Below, piece after piece: positions 1 through 8,666 of a DNA stretch of 52,379 nt. Location of the stretch: the NCBI GenBank assembly GCA_040905265.1, contig JBBDRW010000037.1, forward strand, positions 1-52,379, given 5' to 3'. The stretch is from JBBDRW01 sp040905265 (GTDB lineage Bacteria; Bacteroidota; Rhodothermia; Balneolales; Balneolaceae). Under the pieces are notes generated by a model. That model saw only the letters and a list, made by a program, of their open reading frames with translations, ran no database searches and was not told the origin of the DNA. The position numbers and the translations under genes were made by a program. How positions within the stretch are numbered: the first letter of the stretch is position 1; each line of letters begins with the position of its first letter.

Positions 1-708
1 GTGCTCAACTCGGCAAGCTACCTCTTGTCTGGCTGGTTTATCTATCTCGCCGAGATCCCGCAGTCGGAGATGTCTGCTGCCGAGCGGCACAGAACCAGAA
101 ATCCCCTCACGGGAATTCTGGAAGGATTTCGCTTTCTGCAGGAAAACCGGCAGGTACTGCGGCCGGCCCTGGCCAAGGGGACCTTTACCATCTGCTCCGG
201 AGCGTTGGTCTATATGCTGATTATTGTTGCGGAAGAAATTCTGCTGATGGGTAGTATCGGGCTCGGGCTTCTTTATGCTGCAAGAGGAGTTGGAACCGGG
301 GTCGGACCCATCTTTGCACGCCGGCTTTTCCGGAGTGAAAGCGGGTGGGTTCAGGTTATGGGGTACTGTATGGTTTTCAGCGGCATCTGCTACTTTTTTG
401 TCGGGCAGACATCTTCCCTGATCTGGATGTTGATCTTTGTTATGCTGGCTCACATGGCCTCCGGGGCGAACTGGGTGATGAGTACGGTGCTCCTCCAGAG
501 ACGGGCGCCGGATGTTTTTCGTGGCAGATCGTTCAGTACAGAGTGGCTACTTTTTACTCTTTCGCAATCCCTGTCCGTAACAATCGCTTCGCTGATTCTT
601 GAATTCGGATGGCTGACACTTCAGGAAGCGATCGGAGTCTATGCGGTTCTGCTATGTGGAATCGGAGCTTTCTGGCTTCTGAAAGTCGCTCCGGAAGACA
701 CTATTTAG
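1..708 (+). CDS. MFS transporter, C-terminal part (cut by window edge)
   Basis: The reading frame is open from the first base and ends at the TAG at 706-708. The 235 visible residues form about six hydrophobic segments with short charged loops, which fits the second half of a 12-helix major facilitator permease; the true start lies outside the window. The loop 'RGVGTGVGPIFARRLF' resembles the conserved cytoplasmic loop of this superfamily. The substrate cannot be told from this half. The gene runs convergently into the PH-domain gene with only 24 bases between the two stops, and its stop codon lies inside a short repeat motif (699-743). Family placement is fairly safe; function is not. Confidence 0.7.
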   Translation: MLNSASYLLSGWFIYLAEIPQSEMSAAERHRTRNPLTGILEGFRFLQENRQVLRPALAKGTFTICSGALVYMLIIVAEEILLMGSIGLGLLYAARGVGTGVGPIFARRLFRSESGWVQVMGYCMVFSGICYFFVGQTSSLIWMLIFVMLAHMASGANWVMSTVLLQRRAPDVFRGRSFSTEWLLFTLSQSLSVTIASLILEFGWLTLQEAIGVYAVLLCGIGAFWLLKVAPEDTI

Positions 709-743
709 TCCCTGTAAGAACACTCATAGGCACTATTCAAAAT
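699..743. repeat. Short CACTATTTA...ACTCATAG repeat, copy A
   Basis: CACTATTTA, 13 bases, ACTCATAG, then a second CACTATT. The same arrangement with the same spacing recurs at 5997-6028. Both copies lie between the 3' ends of convergent genes and overlap a stop codon or the adjacent 3' end. It may be a remnant of a dispersed palindromic repeat that doubles as transcript end. Confidence 0.4.
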
Positions 744-1257
744 GTTCCCGCTCTTTCCGGAACTCTTCATCACTGATCAACCCCTGCTGCCAGATTCCTG
801 TGAGATATTCCATCCTCTCCATGCTTCCGGGGTCGTAGTCCGGCGTTCTTCTCTCCCGTTTCTCCTGCTGCTGTAGCCGCATCTGTTCTGCCCTGGCGGC
901 ATGGCGAATCAGGCCGGCCAGTTGATGAGGGTTCTCCTGTCCGAGCAGCCAGGATGTCTCTCCGGATTCCTGCCGAATTCCGATATCTCCGACGTCCAAC
1001 TTTTTTCCAATCCAACTCTGTCTGACCGAAACATCCTTGATATCGGAGATTACCATTTCTCTGGAAGGGTGGCTGGTCGATGTGATGGAAATCGACTTGT
1101 CACGGATCAGATAGACGGCAGATTTTACCACTCTCCGGGCACGCACGAGAAGAATGAGGCCGATACCCAGAAGGGGGAGAAGCAATACCCCGCCTGCGAG
1201 AAGCCAGAACTGTGACTTCCAGGAGGGTTGCAATTGGATGGTTCGATCCGGATTCAT
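733..1257 (-). CDS. Membrane-anchored PH-like domain protein with C-terminal SHOCT-like motif
   Basis: About 174 residues from the ATG at 1257. An in-frame TTG 18 bases upstream is possible but less likely. Residues ~15-40 are a strongly hydrophobic segment (FWLLAGGVLLLPLLGIGLIL) ending in RARR, so the protein is membrane-anchored. The following ~70 residues, with 'SAVYLIRDKSISITS' and 'ISDIKDVSVRQSWIGKKL', match the style of bacterial PH-like (YdbS/YdbT, bPH2) domains. The last ~30 residues (MEYLTGIWQQGLISDEEFRK) look like a SHOCT oligomerisation motif. The gene diverges from the ccm operon. The exact role is unknown. Confidence 0.65.
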   Translation of the reverse strand: MNPDRTIQLQPSWKSQFWLLAGGVLLLPLLGIGLILLVRARRVVKSAVYLIRDKSISITSTSHPSREMVISDIKDVSVRQSWIGKKLDVGDIGIRQESGETSWLLGQENPHQLAGLIRHAARAEQMRLQQQEKRERRTPDYDPGSMERMEYLTGIWQQGLISDEEFRKEREHFE

Positions 1258-1323
1258 CGTAAAATCAATATACAAACTCTTCAGGGAGGGGAAAATCTCT
1301 ACGCAGCTTCAACCGATTTTTTG

Positions 1324-1330
1324 TATCTTC
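1324..1330 (+). promoter_or_regulatory. Candidate -7 box upstream of ccmC
   Basis: TATCTTC after a T-rich stretch, 58 bases before the proposed ccmC start. It resembles the TAnnTTTG -7 element of Bacteroidota-type sigma factors. No clear -33 TTG was found, so this is a weak call. Confidence 0.25.
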
Positions 1331-1387
1331 TCCACTGCAGTAAAAATACCAACCCATCTGTCAGGCGAACAAACCTACGATATTGAT

Positions 1388-2050
1388 TTGAAACCCTGGA
1401 AATACATTGTTGCTGTCTGGATGACGGTCGTCATTTCTGCCGGTTTTTTGATCCGGATCCCCTCTATTCCCATTCTTGAGGAGTCTGCACGGAACCTGTT
1501 TCTTCACGTTCCAATGTGGTTTACCATGATGATCGCTTTTTTGATGGCGTTCTATTATAGCATACGGTTTTTGAACAGTGAGGAGATTCACTGGGACAGG
1601 CGGGCGGAGACAGCGACTGCTGTAGGCCTGGCATTTGGAATCTGTGGGCTCATTACCGGGTCGCTCTGGGCACGGTTTACCTGGGGGACATGGTGGACGT
1701 TTGCCGAGCCGCGAATGAACCTTTCCGCTCTGGCGATGTTGATTTTTGTTGCCTACTTTATATTGCGGTCGGCATTTAACGATCCTGACAAGCGTGCAAA
1801 GATTGCATCCGTGTACAATATTTTCGGGGTTACCACGATTCCGTTTTTGCTCTACATCATCCCGCGCCAGCTGCCGAGCCTTCACCCGGGGGCAGAGGGT
1901 AACCCCGCATTCAGTGAGATTACTGCTCCGGAACTCCGGTTTGTTTTCTACCCTGCAATTATCGGGTTTATCGGGCTCTCATTCTGGATGATGAATATTA
2001 TCAACCGATATAAATCCGTACAGGCGCGGTTGCAGAAAGAGGAGATATGA
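1388..2050 (+). CDS. ccmC: Cytochrome c biogenesis protein CcmC (heme handling)
   Basis: CcmC is an inner-membrane protein that, with CcmD, presents heme to the chaperone CcmE in System I cytochrome c maturation. The 220-residue product has about six transmembrane segments. It contains the Trp-rich WWD-type signature 'WARFTWGTWWTFAEPR' and two likely heme-ligand histidines, in 'NLFLHVPMW' and 'PSLHPG'. The frame stays open to 1154, but there the bases overlap the divergent PH gene and encode low-complexity text. No ATG gives a complete first helix, so I chose the TTG at 1388, just before 'KPWKYIVAVW'; this start is uncertain. The stop overlaps ccmD by four bases (ATGA). Confidence 0.85.
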   Translation: MKPWKYIVAVWMTVVISAGFLIRIPSIPILEESARNLFLHVPMWFTMMIAFLMAFYYSIRFLNSEEIHWDRRAETATAVGLAFGICGLITGSLWARFTWGTWWTFAEPRMNLSALAMLIFVAYFILRSAFNDPDKRAKIASVYNIFGVTTIPFLLYIIPRQLPSLHPGAEGNPAFSEITAPELRFVFYPAIIGFIGLSFWMMNIINRYKSVQARLQKEEI

Positions 2051-2313
2051 AGACAATGTTTCTACAAGAACAGAGTTATACAGCCGTGGATACGCTGGCA
2101 CAGAGCTTTAACGACAAATGGGAGGGGGCTGCCAGTTTTGAGGAAGCGTCTGCATTTGTACAGATGATGGCATCGAACGACCTGATTTTTGTTGTGCTCG
2201 GCGTCAGCCTGATTATCTGGTTTGTCCTGCTGTTCTTCATGGTACGGGTAGATCGAAAAGTTACACGACTTGAAAACGAACTTGATTCCAGGGAAGACCG
2301 TCATGAAACCTAA
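2047..2313 (+). CDS. ccmD: CcmD-like small membrane protein
   Basis: An 88-residue protein with one transmembrane helix (about residues 46-68, 'LIFVVLGVSLIIWFVLLFFM') followed by a basic then acidic tail 'VDRKVTRLENELDSRE'. Position between ccmC and ccmE, size and topology all fit CcmD, which stabilises the CcmC-heme-CcmE complex. CcmD sequences are poorly conserved, so context carries most of the weight. The ATG at 2047 overlaps the ccmC stop by four bases and has a good GAGGAG ribosome site just upstream. The roughly 40 residues before the helix are longer than in proteobacterial CcmD. Confidence 0.7.
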   Translation: MKTMFLQEQSYTAVDTLAQSFNDKWEGAASFEEASAFVQMMASNDLIFVVLGVSLIIWFVLLFFMVRVDRKVTRLENELDSREDRHET

Positions 2314-2698
2314 ATTGATTATTGGTGTCTGTTCCATTGTACTGTTCACATCCCTGTTGATGTATAACTTTGGTACAAGTATCAGTACCTATGTAAACTT
2401 TGAACAGGCAGAGCACCAGTCGGGTGCTCATGTAGTCGGCGCCTGGGACAATTCACAGGAGTACGCTTTTTCACGGGAGACGATGCAGTTCTCATTTCAT
2501 ATGAAGGATCAGGATGGAAATGTTCGAAGAGTGGTTTACCCACGGCCAAAGCCGAACAATTTTGAACAGGCTACGCAGCTTGTGGTTATCGGGGAGATGC
2601 GTAACAATGTATTCTATGCCAACGAGATGTTGATGAAATGCCCCTCCAAATACAATGAACCGGGTGACGCTGAATTTGTAAATGCTGAAGAGAGTTAA
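2303..2698 (+). CDS. ccmE: Heme chaperone CcmE, Cys-type heme site
   Basis: CcmE carries heme covalently from CcmC to CcmF in the periplasm. The 131-residue product has an N-terminal signal anchor (residues ~4-21) and then an OB-fold-like beta domain with 'VVIGEMRNNVFYANEMLMKC'. The C-terminal heme-binding motif reads C113-P-S-K-Y117, that is CxxxY where E. coli CcmE has HxxxY. From established knowledge, CxxxY CcmE proteins occur in the System I variant of archaea and sulfate reducers such as Desulfovibrio. The frame is open from 2270, but the ATG at 2303 directly precedes the membrane anchor and overlaps the ccmD end by 11 bases, so it is preferred. Confidence 0.88.
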   Translation: MKPKLIIGVCSIVLFTSLLMYNFGTSISTYVNFEQAEHQSGAHVVGAWDNSQEYAFSRETMQFSFHMKDQDGNVRRVVYPRPKPNNFEQATQLVVIGEMRNNVFYANEMLMKCPSKYNEPGDAEFVNAEES

Positions 2699-2700
2699 GC

Positions 2701-5193
2701 ATGGAGGGTTTTTTCGGTTCCTTACTGGTTTCTGCGGCATTCATGGCCGCTCTTTTCTCCATGCTCTTTTATGGCCTTTATGCAGGGAGTGACCGAAAAG
2801 GGTATGCAAAAGCGGCCGACATCCTCTGGTACACAAAAGGGGCCGCTCTGCTCGCTGCGTCCGCAATTCTCATTTTTCTTCTGGTCAACAACCGGTTTGA
2901 GTATTTCTATGTCTGGAATTATACCAGCCTGGACCTGGAGACCATGTATCTTTTTTCTGCTTTTTACGGAGGGCAGGAGGGGAGTTTTATGCTCTGGACC
3001 CTATTCGGATTTCTCGTCGGTACCGGCCTGATCCGATGGACCCGGGATCCCTACAAAGGGCCGGTCATGTTTGTGATGGGGCTTACACAGTTTTTTCTGC
3101 TTTCGATGCTGCTTGGATGGGATCTGTTCGGGTTAAACATCGGAGCCTCACCGTTTCGTACCATAGCTCAGGAGATGCCGAATGCTCCGTTTATCCAGGC
3201 AAATCCCGATTTCGTACCGGCCGATGGTACAGGGTTGAACGACCTTCTGAAGAGTCCCTGGATGATGATCCACCCGCCGATTATCTTTCTCGGATTCTCC
3301 ATGATGACCGTTCCCTTTGCATTTGCAATCGCCTCTCTCTGGAAACAGGATTATCACGACTGGATCAGGCCGGCCCTTCCCTGGACACTTGGCGCAAATC
3401 TCTGTCTTCTTACAGCAATCTTTCTGGGTGGCTACTGGGCATATGAAACCCTCTCATTTGGCGGGTATTGGGCCTGGGACCCGGTGGAAAACGCATCGTT
3501 TGTCCCCTGGCTGATCGGTACCGCCGGTATCCATATGATGATCGTGCAGAGAAGCAGTTCCCGGGCACATAAAGGAGCTATTTTCTTTGCGATCCTCGCC
3601 TACATTGCGATCGTCTATCAAACCTTTCTGACCCGTTCCGGCGTCCTGGCAAATCAATCCGTCCACAGTTTTGTGGATCTCGGGCTCTATAATCAGCTGT
3701 TGATGTTTATGCTGGTGATGCTGCTTCTCGGGATTGGATTCTACCTCTACCGATATAAGGAGCTCCCTTCACCGGAAAAGGAGTCTACAATATTGAGCCG
3801 GGAGTTCATGACCTTTACCGGCGGAATGATGCTCTTTGTGATGGGTGCCGTGATTATACTGGGTACAAGCTCTCCGATCATCGGTCGGCTTTTTGTGGAA
3901 AACCCAACGCCACCTGAGATCCAGTTCTATAACGACTGGACGATGCCGATCGCCATTGTGATGGCATTCCTCACAGTCATCGGGCAGTATCTGTTCTGGA
4001 AGCGACACGATTGGGAGTCCCTTTCAGCCGCCCTGATTACACCTCTTCTGATCACCTCCATGGCCTCCATCCTGACAATCATTCTGGGAGAGGTACGGAG
4101 TCTCTATACCATGATCTTTATCTTTGCCGCATGGTTTACGGTGGCCGGAAACGGTGCCATGCTGATTCAACAGATTTTGAGGAGTCCGAAGCTGATCGGC
4201 GGCAGCCTCTCCCACATCGGGTTCGGAACACTGCTCCTGGGTATCATCGCCTCTTCGTTCTACAATGAGGTAATGCTCGACGAGAGGGGAGAGAACTACA
4301 ACAGGATGGTTGAGCAGGGAGAGATGTTAGATGAGCAGGGGTTTCCGGTTACACAGAAGATGGAAATTTTTGAACTGAGCCTGAACCAGCCAGAGCTGAT
4401 CAACAACGAGTACATGGTAACCTTTGAGGGGTATCGGCTTACAGATAGTCCCCGCCCTGGCCAGCAGGAGTACAGGATCCGGTTTGAACCGGTGGATGGT
4501 GGCAAGCCGTTTGTGATGACTCCGCAGGTCTATCCGATGCTCACCTCCTCAACGTCTGAAAACATCGAGTGGTCGGTGGAACCGGATGTTCGAACACGGC
4601 TGTTTAATGATATCTATATGTATGTAGCAGGCAGCTCCTATGTGGATCAGCTGAACAGCCGGAATGAAAATCAAGCCGGGAACCTGTCCGTAGCGGATCA
4701 GGCCGGCGGGACCGAAAACGGGGAAGAGACGACAACCCTGGAACTGCAACGTCAGCAATCGAGGGAGATCGGCCCCTGGAGATTCACATTTCAGGATTTC
4801 AGGCCGGCTTCTACCGAAACACTGCCGGACAGCACGGTGATTGGAGTCCGCTCCCTGATTGAGGTCCTTCATGAACCCTCCGGAAGTGCGTTCGAGATGG
4901 AGCCGCTTTTTGCCGTCTATACAGAGAATGGCCAGAGCTGGACGTACTCTCCACCCCTGGAGCTCTCCAACTGGGGTATCTCTCTTCGGTTCAGCAGTAT
5001 TATTCCCGACCGGGACGCAATCGAATTGACTCTGAACGGTTTGAGCAGTGAGGCGGAGGAGGAGTGGGTTGTGATCGTTGCTGAAAAGAAGCCGTTTGTA
5101 TCGATCGTCTGGCTGGGAACGTTTTTGCTGATGGGCGGTTTTTCGATCTCTATTCTGCGCCACTGGTCCAGGGAGAAGAGTTTACAGAAGTAA
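2701..5193 (+). CDS. ccmF: Cytochrome c heme lyase subunit CcmF, enlarged
   Basis: CcmF is the inner-membrane heme lyase component that takes heme from CcmE and joins it to apocytochrome c. The protein has many transmembrane helices and the WWD signature 'GGYWAWDPVENASFVPWL' near residues 255-275. Histidine-containing loops 'MMIHPPIIFLG' and 'RSGVLANQSVHSF' match the family. At 830 residues it is well above the ~650 usual in proteobacteria. The surplus is a soluble, acidic region at about residues 520-795 that should face the periplasm, followed by a last helix (SIVWLGTFLLMGGFSISIL). It starts two bases after the ccmE stop and ends the operon. ccmA, ccmB, ccmG and ccmH are not in the window. 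Confidence 0.92.
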   Translation: MEGFFGSLLVSAAFMAALFSMLFYGLYAGSDRKGYAKAADILWYTKGAALLAASAILIFLLVNNRFEYFYVWNYTSLDLETMYLFSAFYGGQEGSFMLWTLFGFLVGTGLIRWTRDPYKGPVMFVMGLTQFFLLSMLLGWDLFGLNIGASPFRTIAQEMPNAPFIQANPDFVPADGTGLNDLLKSPWMMIHPPIIFLGFSMMTVPFAFAIASLWKQDYHDWIRPALPWTLGANLCLLTAIFLGGYWAYETLSFGGYWAWDPVENASFVPWLIGTAGIHMMIVQRSSSRAHKGAIFFAILAYIAIVYQTFLTRSGVLANQSVHSFVDLGLYNQLLMFMLVMLLLGIGFYLYRYKELPSPEKESTILSREFMTFTGGMMLFVMGAVIILGTSSPIIGRLFVENPTPPEIQFYNDWTMPIAIVMAFLTVIGQYLFWKRHDWESLSAALITPLLITSMASILTIILGEVRSLYTMIFIFAAWFTVAGNGAMLIQQILRSPKLIGGSLSHIGFGTLLLGIIASSFYNEVMLDERGENYNRMVEQGEMLDEQGFPVTQKMEIFELSLNQPELINNEYMVTFEGYRLTDSPRPGQQEYRIRFEPVDGGKPFVMTPQVYPMLTSSTSENIEWSVEPDVRTRLFNDIYMYVAGSSYVDQLNSRNENQAGNLSVADQAGGTENGEETTTLELQRQQSREIGPWRFTFQDFRPASTETLPDSTVIGVRSLIEVLHEPSGSAFEMEPLFAVYTENGQSWTYSPPLELSNWGISLRFSSIIPDRDAIELTLNGLSSEAEEEWVVIVAEKKPFVSIVWLGTFLLMGGFSISILRHWSREKSLQK

Positions 5194-5229
5194 ACAGACC
5201 TGATTCGTGGTCTCCTTACAGATAAAAGC

Positions 5230-5976
5230 ATGGTTAGATGGAAACTGACACTTCAGTATGACGGAACCCGGTTTGCCGGCTGGCAGCGTCAGCCGGATCA
5301 ACGGACAGTTCAGGGAGAACTGGAACGGGCGCTCAGCCGGTTTTTTGACAGGGAGACTGTCGTGATGGGGCAGGGAAGAACTGATAGCGGTGTCCATGCC
5401 GAAGGGCAGGTGGCCCACAGTGACTTTCCGGAACCGGTCGATTCAGACAGGCTTTTTCGTGCGATGAGATCTCTTCTTCCGCCGGATATGGCACTGATTC
5501 GGGCTGAAGCTGTTCCTGCCGGTTTCCATGCCCGGTTTGATGCGTCTTCGCGCCGTTACCGGTATCAAATCTCCCTGCAACCCGTTCCATTGATGAAACA
5601 CCTCTATTGGGAGCTGCCATACGACCCCGATCCCGATTCTCTCCACCGAACTGCAGAGCTGGTTCAGGGGAGCCACGACTTCAAAAACTTCTCCAGGCTG
5701 GAAGATGAAGAGGCAAACAGCCATTGTACCATTACCCGTTCACAATGGACCATCGAGGGTACGCGTCTGTTTTACCGGATTGAAGGAGATCGGTTTTTAC
5801 GGCACCTTGTTCGCCGGTTGACCGGCTCCATGGTTCTGGCAGCAACCGGGCGGTCAACCCTTGAAGAGTTTCAGCTGTTGCTGGAGGGTGGGGATGTCGC
5901 AAGGAAGGGGCATTCGGCACCTGCCCACGGGCTTCTGCTGGAGAGCGTACACTATCCGACAGATTCCGGGTGTTGA
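5230..5976 (+). CDS. truA: tRNA pseudouridine synthase A
   Basis: TruA converts U38-U40 in the anticodon stem-loop of tRNAs to pseudouridine. The 248-residue length is normal. The N-terminal 'LQYDGTRFAGWQRQP' and the catalytic-Asp motif 'GRTDSGVHAEGQVAH' (residues ~55-70) are textbook, as are 'FHARFDASSRRYRYQI' and 'GDRFLRHLVRRLTGSMV'. The ATG at 5230 lies 36 bases after ccmF. The gene is convergent with mutS2, and a long imperfect hairpin separates them. Confidence 0.96.
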   Translation: MVRWKLTLQYDGTRFAGWQRQPDQRTVQGELERALSRFFDRETVVMGQGRTDSGVHAEGQVAHSDFPEPVDSDRLFRAMRSLLPPDMALIRAEAVPAGFHARFDASSRRYRYQISLQPVPLMKHLYWELPYDPDPDSLHRTAELVQGSHDFKNFSRLEDEEANSHCTITRSQWTIEGTRLFYRIEGDRFLRHLVRRLTGSMVLAATGRSTLEEFQLLLEGGDVARKGHSAPAHGLLLESVHYPTDSGC

Positions 5977-5996
5977 TACGACACGAATGCCGTCTT

Positions 5997-6092
5997 CACT
6001 ATTTAATGTCTGCCAGAAAACTCATAGTGTCCTGAGAAAATGTCAAGGTCAAGCCCAACGCAGAGATTGACGTTTTTTCAGAGACACTATTT
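5997..6092. repeat. Palindromic intergenic element, copy B (possible bidirectional terminator)
   Basis: It begins with the CACTATTTA-N13-ACTCATAG motif also seen at 699-729. It continues as an imperfect hairpin: TAGTGTCCTGAGAAAA near 6026-6041 pairs with TTTTTTCAGAGACACTA near 6073-6089, and GTCAA/TTGAC pairs inside. It fills the gap between the convergent truA and mutS2 genes and reaches into the mutS2 stop codon. The A/T tracts on both sides of the stem would allow termination in both directions. Confidence 0.5.
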
Positions 6093-8501
6093 AAGAATGA
6101 CAACCGTGCATCCGGCCCCTCCCCGTTCGAGTGGAGCGAGATCGAACGACTCTACTTCATCTCTCGCTGCCAGATGCTCGTGTACAAGCTTTTTGAGAAT
6201 ACCATCCCCTTTGCCGTGGATGATATCAACTTCATGAAGGCTGCGGGCCACAGCGTGGTCGATATAATGGGTCAGTTTTTTTACCGCTTCGTCGCCCCGC
6301 AGCCCACGAAGATGCAGTGTGGTGGCTATCTGTTCAGGCAGATGGCGTGAAACGGTTGCTGAAGCTTTCCAGCGATCGGTTTTTGAGGATGGGCTGGCCG
6401 GTTTTGACTTTACCAGTTTCTGGAAATCAGTTTTGATTTTCAGCCCGCCGGCAAGGACAACGGCCTGCTTGCCGTTCTTTTCAAGCAGTTCTCCTACGGT
6501 ATCGCCATCTTCGATCCGGACATGATCTCCTATTTCCGGGACTTCACTGCTTCTGTCCGGAGAGCGTTTAACGGGCCGTTTTTGCATCTGGTCCCTGATT
6601 TTCCGCTTGTGGCCGGATAGTTCTTCCCGTGCTTTTCGAATCTCGTCCCGATTCTCACGGCCGCTGTTGGTAATCCGCTCTACTGCTTTTTCGATCTTCC
6701 GGTTGGCCTGCTGCATGATTCGATCTGCTTCCCGCCACGCTTCATCCAGTTTTTGATCTCTGTTCCGGGCGAGCTCGTCTGATTTCTCTTTGAAGTTTTT
6801 CTTCTCCTCTTCAGCCTTCCGGGACAATTCCCGGTAACGCTCCCTGCTTTCAAGTGCCTCCTGAAGCTGTTCTTCCAGACTCAGCAACAGGTCAGCCATC
6901 CGGTCTCTCTGTTCACCGATCAGAGTTCGGGCTCGTTCAATCAGCCGGCCCGGTACGTCCATTCTGTTTGCGATTTCAAATGCATAACTGCTGCCCGGGG
7001 TCCCTTTCCGGAACCGGTAAGCCGGCGTCAGGGTCTTCTGGTCAAATTCCATCGCTCCATTTGCCAACTGCGGATGATCGTGGGCAAATACCTTCAGGGC
7101 TCCGTGGTGGGTAGTCGCGATCAGCATCGCATTCCGCTTGATCACCATCTCCATAAAGGATTGATAGAGCGCGCCTCCCTCTTCCGGATCTGTTCCTGTC
7201 CCTGCTTCATCGATCAGTACGATTCCATTCCGGTCCAGCCGGTCAAGGGCCTCCTTCATCCATTTCAGCCGGGAGGAGAAGGTGCTGAGATCCTGCTCAA
7301 TAGATTGTTCATCTCCCATATCGAGGAAAATTCCTGAAAACAGAGGCAGGGTGCTGTTTGCATCTGCCGGAATCGGAATCCCGGACTGATGCATGCAGAC
7401 AAATAGTCCGGCCGTTTTAAGGGCAACTGATTTTCCTCCTGCATTCGGCCCGGATATGACAATTCCCCGTTCATCCGGGATGATTTCCAGGTCGAGAGGG
7501 ACTACGGTATGTCCTGGCCCGACGTCACCCTGTAAAGTTTTGAGGATCAGTACCGGATTCTTCCCGTCCCTGATCCGGAGGGATCTCTCCTTACTCATTC
7601 GGGGAATCACTCCGTCCCACTGTTCAGCAGCGAGAGTTCGGGCATGGATCAGGTCGAGTGCCCCCACGATTTCACTATTTCTGGAGAGAGGGCCACGCTG
7701 TTCGCGAACTTGGCTGGTAAGCTTTTTCAGGAGGAGCTCAATTTCACGCTTTTCAGCAGATTCGAGCTGCCGGATGTCATTGTTGATCTGTAACGTTTCA
7801 GAAGGCTCCAGATAGACTGTCTGCCCGCTGGATGAGACATCGTGGATAAACCCCTCTACTTTCCGTTTGTATTCCGCAAGTACCGGGATGACCATTCTGC
7901 CGCTTCGCAGCGTTGGCCCTTCATCCGAAGCCATCCCTTCTCCCGCAATACGTTTGTAGATTTTCTGGACAGTGTTGCGGAGAGATTCTTTCTGACGGTT
8001 CAGTTGTGACCGGATGGAGACCAGTTCCGGGCTTGCATCATCCCGAACCGTTCCCTGATCGCTGATAATCCGGCTGATGGAGGACTCCAGCTCCTTCAGT
8101 GGAATCAGATTCTCTGCCAGCTGAAACAGGTTGGGCGTCTCTTCTTTCGTGCTCTCCAGAAAATGGTAGAGGATTCTCGCCTGGCGGGCATGCTCACGGA
8201 TCGGCGGAAAGGCTTCGGGCTTCAGGGTAGTGCCGGCGGCCCGGCACTGAGCAAGCCAGTCTTCAATCTCTTCCAGGCGGCTGACAGGCAGAGATTGGCC
8301 GTTTTGGCGGATCTTCATCATCTCCCCGGTCTCCAGCCGGAGTTTCTCCACTCTGTTCAGGTCGGCGGACGGCCTCATGGAGTCGAGACAGATCCGCCCG
8401 CCCGGAGTTGCTATCTGTCTGCCGATAAACGATCGGATCGATTCAAACCCGAGTTTCTCGGGTATTGATGCAGGTGTCGTATGGAACTTGTTTTCAGCCA
8501 T
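6087..8501 (-). CDS. mutS2: MutS2 family ATPase/endonuclease
   Basis: MutS2 proteins act on branched DNA or on collided ribosomes and are distinct from mismatch-repair MutS. The 804-residue protein starts with the helical core, followed by the ATPase with Walker A 'GPNAGGKS' (about residue 349) and Walker B region 'GIVLIDEAGTGTDPEEGG'. A long charged coiled coil (about 500-640) comes next, then a KOW-like segment, and a C-terminal Smr nuclease domain from about residue 725 with 'LHLRGLRGDEA' and 'DIIHGKGDGIL'. The Smr motifs LxLRG and HGKG are intact. The ATG at 8501 is preceded by a non-coding spacer shared with the divergent TauE gene. Confidence 0.95.
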   Translation of the reverse strand: MAENKFHTTPASIPEKLGFESIRSFIGRQIATPGGRICLDSMRPSADLNRVEKLRLETGEMMKIRQNGQSLPVSRLEEIEDWLAQCRAAGTTLKPEAFPPIREHARQARILYHFLESTKEETPNLFQLAENLIPLKELESSISRIISDQGTVRDDASPELVSIRSQLNRQKESLRNTVQKIYKRIAGEGMASDEGPTLRSGRMVIPVLAEYKRKVEGFIHDVSSSGQTVYLEPSETLQINNDIRQLESAEKREIELLLKKLTSQVREQRGPLSRNSEIVGALDLIHARTLAAEQWDGVIPRMSKERSLRIRDGKNPVLILKTLQGDVGPGHTVVPLDLEIIPDERGIVISGPNAGGKSVALKTAGLFVCMHQSGIPIPADANSTLPLFSGIFLDMGDEQSIEQDLSTFSSRLKWMKEALDRLDRNGIVLIDEAGTGTDPEEGGALYQSFMEMVIKRNAMLIATTHHGALKVFAHDHPQLANGAMEFDQKTLTPAYRFRKGTPGSSYAFEIANRMDVPGRLIERARTLIGEQRDRMADLLLSLEEQLQEALESRERYRELSRKAEEEKKNFKEKSDELARNRDQKLDEAWREADRIMQQANRKIEKAVERITNSGRENRDEIRKAREELSGHKRKIRDQMQKRPVKRSPDRSSEVPEIGDHVRIEDGDTVGELLEKNGKQAVVLAGGLKIKTDFQKLVKSKPASPSSKTDRWKASATVSRHLPEQIATTLHLRGLRGDEAVKKLTHYIDHAVARSLHEVDIIHGKGDGILKKLVHEHLAARDEVESFDLAPLERGGAGCTVVILK

Positions 8502-8651
8502 ACGGCAAAGTTCGCAAATTCATCGTTCATAATACAACTCTCACATCAAAGCCACCGTATCATATGGTTGGCACGGTACTGTCAATTACGTAGAAGTCTG
8601 GCCGATAGCTCCCGCTCCGTATTGAACCGTGTAGCCTGATAGTTATTTTCT

Positions 8652-8659
8652 TACATTTG
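8652..8659 (+). promoter_or_regulatory. Candidate -7 box (TACATTTG) before the TauE/SafE gene
   Basis: TACATTTG matches TAnnTTTG exactly and ends only seven bases before the ATG at 8667, which would make the transcript leaderless or nearly so. No well-placed -33 TTG is visible. Confidence 0.3.
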
Positions 8660-8666
8660 GCGTTGA

